64,000 bases of DNA from Wuchereria bancrofti (Eukaryota > Nematoda > Chromadorea > Rhabditida > Onchocercidae), in NCBI GenBank assembly GCA_005281725.1, contig SSBO01000012.1, positions 4,187,021-4,251,020 of the forward strand, written 5' to 3'. Numbering within the stretch: the stretch's first letter is position 1; each line of letters starts with the position of its first letter. Positions 1 through 11,400 of the stretch are shown here, piece after piece. The notes under the pieces were generated by a model. It saw only the letters and a list, made by a program, of their open reading frames with translations. It was not told the DNA's origin and searched no databases. Both the position numbers and the translations under genes were made by a program.

Positions 1-262
1 GATGAAACGGATGTACTATCTGTAAGCAATGAACTTTTAAAATAATAAGTTTCATAAACTGAGCACTTTGCCGATTAATGAATAAGAAGTTTACTTGAGT
101 TATGAAGTGACACTTAATCAAAAGGTTGTTAAGAATAACCTGCTCGTCGTTTTGCTTGGCAATTGTCATCGATAACGTTGGACATGTTGCTGATTGATGC
201 GAATAATTGGATGCGAAGCCGTATGAACCCACTGGGTCAAATCCAGACCAATACATCGACAT
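1..262 (-). CDS. possible first exon of a gene leaving the left edge
   Basis: On the minus strand an ATG at 262 opens a frame that stays free of stops for 87 codons down to the left edge. The first 41 codons are rich in Tyr, Trp, Gly, Ser and Asn (beginning MSMYWSGFDPVGSYG) and end at a CAG|GTTATT that could be a splice donor near position 140. The rest is AT-rich and may be intron. No family is recognised. The window holds only the start, so function cannot be judged, and a chance open frame is still possible. Confidence 0.25.
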   Translation of the reverse strand, partial: MSMYWSGFDPVGSYGFASNYSHQSATCPTLSMTIAKQNDEQVILNNLLIKCHFITQVNFLFINRQSAQFMKLIILKVHCLQIVHPFH

Positions 263-3200
263 GGCTCGTAGGTGATTCTCGTAACAATTTGGCCCTTCTT
301 TTATTTCTGTGTCCATAACAGACAAACTTTTTTCCCTATCACCCACATAATTAATCTAATAATTCGAGGATTGTTTATAGTGATGAATATATAGTTAATA
401 TGACAATCGATCTTAGTTCTGTTGATTATTATTTTAACAATAAATACTCATGTAATGAAGAACAGATTTCAGATATCTAGTACTGAATACAAATATAAAA
501 ATGCAAATACACTGGATATGTGGATGAAATATTCTCTGAAACTTCTATTTACAATACAATAGAAATTGGATCCATTTTAGATGACTCATTACAACAGTTT
601 TATTTTATGTGGTGTATGGGAAAACATTCAGTTGTGAAGTACGAATTTTAAAGAAACAAATGTTCAATAGATGTGAAGAAATTATAAAACAAATGAACTC
701 CGAAAACTTAGGAAACAATAGGAGTTGAAAAGGATATGTTGTTTAATGGAGGGTTAAATAGGATATATGTAGAATATTATAAGTGAAAGGAAGAACTTGC
801 TATTCAGGTACAGTAAAAGATTCTTCACAGCTTTCTCCAGTTGTGGAGGAAAGGTTCTTTTTCAGCCTCTTTTAATCCGGAAAATAAAATGATTTTGTTG
901 TGAATTATAAAATAAAGAAGTGGAACCCATAACATAAAACTCTGTGTATTGAATTATATCTAAAGAGCTGTTGGAATGGAAAAACTTTGCAAAGCTTGGA
1001 GCAATTTGGAAAGGTGAATGGCGAGGTCATATCGTTACGAGAAGACATGGCTACAGTTATGGTGCTAACGATCCTTCCCAAAATGATCTGAAGAAAAAAA
1101 GTAGAATAGCAAAATTAGAGACGTCGGAAGGTGAGTTAATTAAGAACACGATAGAAAAAGGACCAATCTATATGGTATTACCTAAGCAGATGCGCCTTTG
1201 CGCAATCACATTCGGCGGTGTAACAGATTTATGGAAATGGAGTGAGATCGTATTGCCGGTGTTTTCTAAGTCTGGGTATCATGACGCATTCTCGACCTCA
1301 TGTGCTTTTTGGAAAGCCGCAATCATAAATTACATCACCTGAATCCCTCCTTCTATGCTTACCTATCTTCCACCTTTTTTGCAACTACCGCTTTATTCTG
1401 TCTAACAAATACTCAAATATTCCATGTTAATAATTATTTCTTTTGTACCAAATATTTTGTTTATCAAAAACCGATCTGAAAACCTATGGATTTTAACAAT
1501 AATTTCGAGCAGTTGCCAGACTAAGATAAGAATTCTGTCAGAAGCTTTCGGTAAGTTGCAAAAGAAACATAATCTTATGTGTTTACCGAGCGTTTTGCTT
1601 TGTTAAATCTACTGAAGGATCTTGAAATTTTGTAGCATTTTCTGCTAGCGCTTTTGTCATCGCTTAAATTTATGAAGCACTGCATGACATATCATTCATC
1701 CTGAAAGTTACTTTTATTTCTTTTTTATAAATGCGAAATAACGGATTTATGGCGTCATAAACAGATTTTCTCATTATGGATAGCTTCTGGGGATTATGCA
1801 TTCTCAGAATTCCAAACGCTTCTCAATACTTTAACAGAATTTGCCAAAAAACTTTGTCAATTTCGAAATATAAATGTGGAAGTGTTGATATTCCTTAAAG
1901 ACCAATCTGATTACAATGTTCTAGTTGCTACTAATATATTAGCTGAAAATGATCTGCCCTAAAATGCACATGTATTATAATAAATAACCGAAAAATTATC
2001 AGAAACTGGAATTCAGTACACTGTGAGAAATTGCAAAATTCACATGTGTGTATTTGTGGACTCAAAAAGTGCTGTGATATAAATTTCTTAATATCAAAAT
2101 TGATAACCGCAAGTACGTTAACAAAAGGGCTAGCAACGGTCGGATAAATAAGGCGACTATTAAACTCTTATGATGAAGAAATGAAATGGCAAATACTTGT
2201 GATGCAATCGTTGTATATGGAAGAAATATTTTTTCATGTTCGTTTAGGTGATTTACGCGAGGAGTGAGATCTGCATTGACTGAAATGGGTGCATAAGTGC
2301 TGTGGAAGATAGATGTATGTGAGAGATGTTGCTGGCTTGGATGAATATCGCATCGATAAACAGTTTCTTCAGTGGAAGACAAAGTGGCAAATAGAGAGAA
2401 TAACTGCAGACGAAATTTCTGTATATTACGTCTAACTGAAATAATTGTCAGTATAAAACATATTCACGCGCTTAATATGCTCTGGGACACACCAATTTCT
2501 TATGCTTAAAATAGCTTGCTTAATCTAGAATGCAATGTACTTCTTTCTCAGTGCAAAAATAATTTTGAAAAATTCTGGTAAAGGATTCTCACATTGTCAT
2601 TAGTTGGGTAACATAAAGGATTGTTGATTCAATCAGATTTATGAATGTTATGAATAATCTGATTTCAAATTATTATTTCTTATACCACCGACAGTTCCTC
2701 CAGTACATAGCAAATTGTTACTCTGTAGCATTTCCTAAAATTTTGACTCAATTCACTGCTTTACAAAGAGATTATATTTTTCCGGAATTAATTACAGTTA
2801 CTTCAGGATTAATTACAGCTACTAAATCTTCAACTAGAAATCCCTTGTTGGTCTAACTAGCGAAATAGCATTTCGATCTGACTTTTGCGTTTTCAAGGTG
2901 GTTGTGTAACATGACGGTACTAATACGCCATTCACCAAATACTTTAAGTTAATAAGCTTAAACTTTTTTCTCTTCAAAAATGTCCATTAGATTTTAAAAT
3001 AGTCAGCGAAGCAACAAAACAATTCATCGACCAGAAGCAATTCCAGCAAATAATGTTTTTAAATAATAAAATTCCATTTTTGTAAAATTCTATAGAGAAA
3101 CTTTTAAAACATATACTAATGATTGCTACCAACATCACAAATATTATTTAAATGAATTTAATTTATTTCTCAAATCCATTTTTATGAAGTGTTAAAATTT

Positions 3201-3554
3201 CCCCTTCAAATGTGCTAAATCAAAGTTAAGGGGAAATTAAATCAGTCATTTGATACATGAAAGCTAAAGATGAAAACATTCTGTAAAACAACTGAACAAT
3301 TTCGAGCTTCCTATATATAATTTTTTTTGGAAGTAAAATCTGAAATGAACATAGCTCAGTTTGCATAAGCTTCAACCAAGTCCTATTAGTTTTATACACC
3401 ACTTGTCGTGAAACCAACAAATTGCTTTCTGGTTACCTAGCAGCCAACACTACATAAATTGAATCTCTATCGATCCGAAATACATAAATCTATAAATCTC
3501 TGAAGTGAATTTTTTAGTTCTCTTTATTTTAAATAAAATCGATCATTTTGAAAT
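263..3554. other. stretch without a supported gene
   Basis: Nothing here can be tied to a known family. Two longer open frames occur, one on the plus strand at 971-1342 and one on the minus strand at 2062-2382. Both have mixed composition, no recognisable domain and no convincing splice partners. The plus one holds a donor-like GGAAG|GTGAGT inside it. The last few hundred bases before 3555 would contain the MKS1 promoter. Confidence 0.5.
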
Positions 3555-6500
3555 ATGCCTGAACAACGAGGTATTTATTTTGCAAACGGTCCACTTACTG
3601 GCGTTGAATTCAGGTATGCTCTATGTTAGTCCACCAAAACTTGAAGTTATGTTAAAATTTTAATTAATTGAATTTTTTTTAATTTTAATTAATTGAATAC
3701 TGCGTTGATAACCGATCTATCAGTCACGATTCAGATTGGTCCTTGAATACAACGAGCCAGTAGCTGATGTGCTGCAATCACTCGATAATTTTACCGAAAA
3801 TATCAGCGAAAAGTCTGTTCCCGCATTGTCTACTACTTTTGTGGAAGAGTGTACTTTCAGGTGGCAACAAAAACTTCATCTTAGAAGAGATAAATTCACT
3901 ACTGTAAGCAAGCTATTTATAAGCTACATGCAACATTTCCTCATTTTATTTGTTTTTCATCTACAAATTTTTAATTACAACTTGAACTGTAAATTGAGCA
4001 GACCTTGTAGGTGCCACAGTCGCAAACCGAGAGTTGTTCTAAACAGGGCAGTGTAAATCAGGATGAGATAGCAATGGCAGTTGAAAAAGACGGTAATCAC
4101 AATTAAATTTTTTTTCCCAGCGTTATGACCATGTTAGTTCATGAATAGTGATTTCGCATTTCAACGGCCCATTTATTTATATTTTTGAATTGCAGACAGC
4201 AGAGTGTTTACTCTTGTTGATGGTGAAAAACCTACCGGGACTGCAAAGGTTAAAGTTGAATTTTAAAGAAGTAAAAAAGGATTTATGATATAAACGACTG
4301 ATATGAAACAGTAAATTAAATACTTTTAATGAGATAGCAATGGCAGCTGAGAAAGCCGGTAATCAAAATTTTTCTTTCTAGCGTTACGACCATGCTAGTG
4401 TCACAGTTGCAAAAAATTTATTGTTTCGTATATTTAATGAGGGTTATGAAGAAAAAAGAAAAAACTGAAAGCGTGAGACGATTCAAATGAAACAAAACAG
4501 TAAATTCCAGGCAACTACGAAGTTGAATATTACCAAAGGAGAAAATAGCTTAGCAGAAAGAATTGCTACGTCCAAAAATAGACGAGTAGAACCAGCAGTG
4601 TAAGATGGTTACCCTTTTTCTGCACTTTAATTTCAATGTTATAATCTAATTAATCCACTTATTTCGCATTCTCAAAGGTTATATTTTAGGATGTCACATC
4701 GAAAACCAATAATTGATTTACCACGTAAGGAACATCAAATGAAAACACGAAGTGTAGAGCATAACAAGCAGATGATGTACATTATGGCTTATTTGGGCCC
4801 AGTCCAGAATAACAGGTTTATTTAATTTCTACTCATTTCAACTTAATTCTTGGGATCTTTTCATAATTTCTTGAAATTCCATTTCATGCAATCTGTATCT
4901 GATTGTGAAGTAAAAAATTAATGCCAGTGGTAATGATATGTTAGAAAAAAAGTGCTCAACTAATTATCCTCGATTTCACAGGCAAATATGTGATGAAAGT
5001 AACCAATATGTTTTATGCAAAATGACAGCAATTAACGGGACAAATATTATCATAGAACCAGACCTGCTCGCCGTAAGTAACACTATTGAAAGTTGTCATG
5101 GTATTTACAAAGCCCGCTTATCGCTTGTCAGCAATGAAAAATTTGATCGTGTTGATGACACCAGCGCAGATCAGGTCTTTTTGCTTTTAATTCATGTTAT
5201 AATTCGAAATCTTCCAAATTCCCCATATTTGTATTATACATACAGATGTATGTACTTGTGTTATGTGAGGACTTATGCCAAAAGATTACCCTTTAGTTAT
5301 GGTTTGAAAAAGAAGAAAGTGGCACGATGAGCGATTTTCCACCCGAAAAAACTACAAAACTTGTTTACCTTATCGATATTGGTGAGTAGAAGGCTTTAAG
5401 GCCCTACAATTTTAAATGAAAAATATACTGTAATAAAATTATTGGTCAATTTTATTCAATCATTCCTTTCAATAAATTTGCTTTTATGAAAACACATGTT
5501 TGTAGTACGTCCTGAGGAGAATATGTTGCAGAACGAGCGGTGAACTTTCCCCACGATGGTTTATGTATTGAGTATAAAATTGACCTACCGTTGCAGTGTG
5601 CACTAATTGATTTATCTCCAGTGCACAGATGGTCAACAGTTATTGATTCGAGTCCACAAGGAGAGGTGTTTTTCTTAATCAACAATGTATTCCAGGTTTT
5701 TGAAGACCTACGTAAAATTATCACCTAACCTTCAGAAACATTCATCTAATTTCAGGATGACGTAGCCGTACTTTCACAACCAGTCTCCATCACATTAATA
5801 ATCAAAGAACAGGAACAATTTTTCGAGAATTTTTTCTGGCCCAGAATGATATTTCGACTTTCTGGGGAAGATTGCTGGGGACGCTTCTTCGTAAATGGCT
5901 TTGGACATTTAACACTTCCCTCTCGACCCGGAAGGCTATTTTTTGTTTTGTTGCTTTTTAACAAGTACCAGGTACCAATTACTTCTATAACCCAGCTTTG
6001 TAAATGTGATTAACAATTTAAAACTAATTCCTCTTTAATTTATTTCAGATATCAGTATGACATCAAATGCTGGCGACATGACCACAAACATGACAGGAAA
6101 AATATGCTGTTCGAGAACTTCATCTCCGAAGTGGCTTATTTTAAGCGAACAGAGTCAATTTTAACGAGTGAATCTATGACGCACAAAGTAGTAAGATCAT
6201 CGTTTGCTATCACTTATTTGGAGTAAAACAAGTGAAAATAATGGGCGAAGATATCCGTCCAAAACAAAATACTAAAAAACCCGCCAACATTAGTTAAAAA
6301 CTGAAGGTAGTACAGCAATTTGGAGAAATGAGATTAATTTGAATTTAAGGATACAGAGTCAGTCATATAATTTCAGGGTTCAATAACATCTAGCATAGGA
6401 CATAATACAGTAAGTTCTGGAACCCTTAAAATTAACGTACAGTGTATCATGCAAAGTCGAGAACTCATATCTCATGAATTCTTCTACAAAATGAAATATG

Positions 6501-6759
6501 GCACGTTGACACGACATGATGGGTAAGTACCTCGTCTGGTTAATATTACGTTTATATAACTAGCAGCTGACTAAGCAGTTAATTTTTTCGACGAGAGGTA
6601 CTACTGCGCAGAGAGTGATAAAGTGAAAAAAAATTCAGGATGCAGTCACGAATTCACTGGAACATTCTTAAAGTGCTATCAAAATTTGAGGAAGCGAGAA
6701 GAAATCTTCTCAAGATTCGAAATAAGACCATACCAACTGTTAACAATAAAATTTCTTAG
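3555..6759 (+). CDS. mks-1: MKS1, B9-domain protein of the ciliary transition zone
   Basis: Homologue of Meckel syndrome protein 1, part of the MKS module that gates the base of cilia; in nematodes this means ciliated sensory neurons. Thirteen exons give 542 codons, close to the usual ~560 residues: 3555-3613, 3735-3903, 4020-4092, 4196-4248, 4511-4599, 4690-4815, 4982-5174, 5297-5381, 5532-5695, 5756-5971, 6056-6190, 6377-6522, 6639-6759. Family landmarks in order: a Trp-Gln-x-Lys-Leu motif in exon 2 (FRWQQKLHL), VFTLVDGEKP in exon 4, MMYIMAYLGP in exon 6, the B9 core in exon 10 with WGRFFVNGFGHLTLP, a QSRELI stretch in exon 12, and a C-terminal helix VLSKFEEARRNLLKIRNK in exon 13. The start ATG fits the short N-terminus. 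Part of exon 3 is duplicated in intron 4. Exon borders are hand-placed; the assignment itself is firm. Confidence 0.85.
4329..4402 (+). repeat. diverged partial copy of MKS1 exon 3 and its intron start
   Basis: The sequence at 4329-4402 repeats 4063-4140: both contain GAGATAGCAATGGCAG, followed by a lysine-rich codon stretch, a GGTAATCA donor, a T-rich tract, and then GCGTTA(T/C)GACCATG. The copy lies in the intron after exon 4, about 266 bp downstream. It keeps the donor-like GGTAATC but has no acceptor in front that would keep the frame open, so it is most simply a dead duplicate. Confidence 0.75.
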
Positions 6760-7090
6760 CTATTACTTCTATAACGAAATTTTATGGAAAAATAAAGTGA
6801 AATATTTTCAATTTTGAAATACATTCAGATATTATATCTGAGATAATATAAAAGTGCTCAACAAAAGAATACAATGATGAAATATTTAGTCTGAAAGAAC
6901 ACCAAAAAGCACAATTTATGTCGAGAATTTAGGGATAAATTGTAAGATCGATTTATTGATAGTTCAGGTGACTAAAACCGTCACAGTCATGAAAAAGTAT
7001 TTGACAAATTTAAAACCTTCCCTGGATATAACTTAAGCTTTCACAGTCGGAAAAAGAAATCCCAGGAGTGACCGGTGGAGCATCACAACT
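6760..7090. other. convergent intergenic stretch between MKS1 and a small membrane-protein gene
   Basis: This 331-bp stretch separates the MKS1 stop from the stop of the minus-strand gene at 7091. It is AT-rich, with A/T runs suitable for 3' UTRs of both genes. No further coding exon is seen. Confidence 0.5.
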
Positions 7091-7992
7091 TCAGCAAAGT
7101 GCTCCTTCGTTAGTCGCGGTGATGCGTTTTCCACAAGGGCTAAGTTTGCATTCTTGCTTCCATAGAAGTACTGCTAATGAAATATTTGCTGGCAAGAAAG
7201 AAAGAAAGAAAATGAATGTCAACCTAAAATGCAAAACTTCTCTAAAGTTTTCGGCTCCTCTCTCACTACACGATTCTCGTCAGAACATTTTCATTAAAAA
7301 TTCACCCCACAACCCAATCATCAGTGAGATCTTCCTTCACATTTTATTTTAATCTCTCGATAAGTGAACAATTTACGATAAACCACAGTTTGCTCCAGAT
7401 ACATATACTTGCTTCAGTCTCGCAACCAAGTTTTTCAGCACTTATACTTCGTGCCCATCGTCAGGACCAAATTCATCTCTACAAATTTTACAGAATGCTC
7501 ATTAAACTCGTCAGAACTTACTTATATCATTCATAACCATAACGTTATTGCATCCAAATCTGTGTGGCTTACCAGGCTGTGGGAATAAACTTTTCATCAG
7601 GGAATATTTGAATATTTGAAAAAAATCAGAAGCAAAAAGTAAGAAAGTTGCAAAAGCTGCCATGATATTGATCCCATAAACAACAATGGGAACAATAACT
7701 GGGGGGACATATTTTATACAATTACTATGAAATAATCTCGATGAGTAGGCTTAAACGTTGAACAAACGGATAAGAAATTCCAAATAAGAATAAGTTTAGG
7801 ACAGATAGCGTATACGAGTTCTTTTTCTTTTTCATAAGGTATACACATCAGCGATAACGAAATGTGCAACAATTCCAATGAAAAGATAAATTGTTTGAAG
7901 CAGTGGACCCAACGTCTTATGCTAGTTGAAAAAATCAAAAACTTTAAGCAATCAAGAGGATCTTCAACAAGTACATGAAATTTCGAAATCAT
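7091..7992 (-). CDS. small unidentified membrane protein (about 114 aa, four exons)
   Basis: Assembled from four minus-strand exons at 7975-7992, 7845-7921, 7573-7724 and 7091-7188, which sum to exactly 115 codons including TGA. Every junction is GT/AG and every phase matches. The product starts MISKFHHKTLGPLLQ and has two long hydrophobic segments, LLQTIYLFIGIVAHFVIADV and, after the lysine in NCIKY, a VIVPIVVYGINIMAAFATFLL segment. A short polar C-terminus with three cysteines follows. The ATG lies about 30 bp behind a T-rich stretch ending in AAAG, usable as a spliced-leader acceptor. The gene begins 486 bp after the PIEZO stop on the same strand, so it could be the second gene of an operon. 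No family was recognised. The consistent phases make a real gene likely; the exact borders are inference. Confidence 0.5.
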
Positions 7993-8478
7993 TAAAATTT
8001 CGAAAAAAAAAAAATACTTTAAAAAAAGAAAAGAATTAAGCTATTAATTAACAGCGTACAAATGGATGTATATTAAAATCAATTTGGAACCAGTTAGTTT
8101 TATGGCCCAAAACAGTATACAATTAACGAGCAGTCTAATTAACACGATCGGTTGACTCAGATCAAACTGATCGAAAACTTTTAGAAACGTTTCAGAGTAG
8201 GAATTCATAAAACATTATGATTTTTAAAACAATAAGCAGCAGATCAAAGAAAAATTTAGATGATCTGAAACGAAAACAAAATATATTTTTGTAGTCATAA
8301 AATACAAAAATTTTTTGTTTTGGTTATGTATGAGCTCACAAAATTATAATAAATATCAGATTGCGCAAGCAGAACCTTCATTTTCGACTATCAGGATTGT
8401 GTATATTGATAATTGGCTTTAATATACATCTTATATTTGTAAAATATTTAATAAGCAACCAGAAATGTCGGTCAGGTA

Positions 8479-11400
8479 TTAATCAGCTTTGACTTTATTT
8501 CGTGTCCATTTGATAAGGTTTTCAGGTGATCGAAACAGAAAGATCAATTTGCCATATAAATCCTTCAAAATATTACTGAGGATAAATGCAATGCAGAATT
8601 TTATAACAATTTCAAAATTTGTTATGAAAGGTAATATCCCCATAAGCAAAATAATCAAACCTGTTCCAAAACGAAATCTTTCGCTTCGCGAACCAAATAT
8701 ATATCAAGGCATATTTTAAGTAAGTGATCCGGATTCGGAATTTCAGAAACCATGACTTCCAAACCAGCATTCATCACAAGACCACGTATCATACGTCCCA
8801 CTAACATGACTACAGCTAGGTACATTGCAATGATACTGGAAAACAAAAATTAAGGACTCAGTTTGGGAATTTATCAACGTTGCTGACAATAAGAATGTAT
8901 AAATGTGCAAGAAAATAAAAAAATGTTAATCATTCAGTGTAAAAACTTCAACAAGCGGAAGGGCAGTTATGTACTGCAAGTGGTCAATGAAGAGAGTCTG
9001 CATCGGATTAAGAACTGCTTTGAGTAGACTAATTGCTTTCTAAAAGATAAAATTCAAACTGCATACCCTCCTTGGACATATTTGCTAACAAATGATGGGA
9101 AAACACGATCTACAAACACAACCATTTGCAGGTACTTTTCCGGGCGAGTTCCGTATTTAATGTCTTCTAGTGGCAACGTAAGTGCTGCAGTTTCATTATT
9201 TTGAATCAGTGCTGCACTCCATATCTTATTTTCCTGAAATAAATACCTGCTCTTTAACATTCTTCAAACTCATTTGCCATTTATTTGATTTATAAGTTTT
9301 AATTTATAAGTTATTTGATTATACTCAAGACTTTTAAAATATCGATGAACAGATGAAACACTCACCGCAGTGTAAACGGTTCCTAGTTTCATGGATATAT
9401 TGGAAAAAGCTTCCCAAAGTTTTGGATTTGACCCACTGATCACATGAAGTAAGGAAGAAGCCAGTTTGACACTTCCTTCATTTGGCATAATTACATATGG
9501 TGGCCACGCATTTTCCAACAACATCTATAGATTTGCATCAAAACAATTATACAATTCGGAAAATATGAAGAGGGAAATCAAAATCAAATGTAAAGCAATA
9601 TACGTCTTCATTTCAAAGTTGGACAAAAGATTTATTAAAACTCACACTATGATTGTATTGACCATCTACAATTTCGGCCAGTTCGCTTCGTATAGTGGAA
9701 TTTACTGGTAAAGGAATGGTTAATGTATAAGAATGCTGTGTAGAATAATCAGCATGTCTATTGTTAGGGCGCTCGCACGTGATTCTTGAAAAAGCATTAA
9801 TTTTGTGATGGATAATAGATGTAAGACTAATTTCTCAGAGGTGAGAAATATTACGAATACATAAAAGTGAAGTGTATAGATGAACGCAAACATTTTACGG
9901 GAAAAACTCCCTAGTCCTGGAAGATGATCCAGAAAAAAATAACTTTCAAAAAGAAAAAAACAAATTAGCCTGAAAAACTTGTTATTTACCTTCCCAACTC
10001 TTAATGTATATAGGTATATATATATATATAAGTTTAAACCCACTGACAATTATCAAATTTATTGAGTGAATTTTAATAAATATAAATGAATACAGCCTAC
10101 AATCTAAGATTACAAAAACATAAGTTCACTAGAGATTACTTGACGATAGCATTCAGTCGTTTTGTTCCTTCTTTGAGTTCATACTTCATAGCAACCAATG
10201 CATCGCTTGAAATCAGCCATGGCATGTGTGATTCAGGGCGGAAACGCACTTTCTAAAAGCACATGAGAGGAGTTTCTTGCTTGACACCCCATAAAAAAAT
10301 GGTGCATGCTTGCTTTTGCATATCGTCAAGTTAGAAATAATACGGATGAAAGTAAAGTTTTATACGGTTGCCACTTAAAAGAGATGCTGAAAGCACCCTT
10401 GGTTTGCACATCACATAGATGATTCTATCAAGAAATATAAGAAATCCAATAATTTTTTTTCTGGAGTTCACTTTTCAGTAGGTATTTTTCAAACTTAGGT
10501 CGTATAACAACAAACTTTTAGTCGAAATTCATTGTGGTGAATAAGAAAATTACTAACAGTACTTCATATAATGAACACAAATTAAATACAGTTTACCATA
10601 ACACTTTCCCGATTGTATTCTCTGATAAATGCAACAGCATGACGAGCCCTTAATATCGACTCTGTGTCCGAAGAAGTGTAGTGCTCAGAGAAAGAATTTT
10701 CTAATTTGAGATATTCAGCATCAGTCAGGAATTCCAATTCAATACCTTGAGATTCGATGGTGAACATGGACTGAATTTTAACAGTATAAAAATCAGGAAA
10801 CCAAATATTTGTCCTTAATCCATAGAAATAATACGCAATCTTAATGCATAATTCACCACATGTTAACTGATCCTAAATTTCTTAATAGTACTAATTCTTA
10901 GAGATTATTTACTCTCCTTAATTTTTTATTTAAAAACATTATTGGAATTAATTTCCTTTCTCTATGAAAGTTGCAATAAAGTCTTACGGGATAGCCTTCA
11001 ACTCCAATGGTCAACACAACATTATTCGGTGGCAACACAATACCAATCCTATTCAGCAGCGAGAATGAAAGCAAAGGCAGCCAGATAAGAAGAATAAGAC
11101 CCAATATCACTGGCACGCCCATTAAATATTTGATTACAATGCCTTTGGCTACACCTCTTGGAGTCGGAAAGTTCTGGAAATTCACTTAAATTTATTTTAA
11201 AAAATCAAAATCGGTAAAATTTATATTTGGCAAACTAAAATGAACGAAGATAGACCATGAAAAGTGTCATTGTCGCAAAAAATAAAATGTTAAATTACAT
11301 AAAACAGTAGTATAGAAAGATATGAAAAGAGGCAAATATTATATAATATTAATAACTTACCTTCTCATACATCCTAGCACATTTCAGATTGTAAATAATA

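Noticed and set aside
971..1342. 123-codon plus-strand frame
   Set aside because: No recognisable family, no leader acceptor and no matching splice partners. It holds a donor-like GGAAG|GTGAGT, so part may be an exon, but nothing supports a function.
2062..2382. 106-codon minus-strand frame with a hydrophobic end
   Set aside because: It lacks an ATG at its start and has no joinable neighbours or family; it may be chance.
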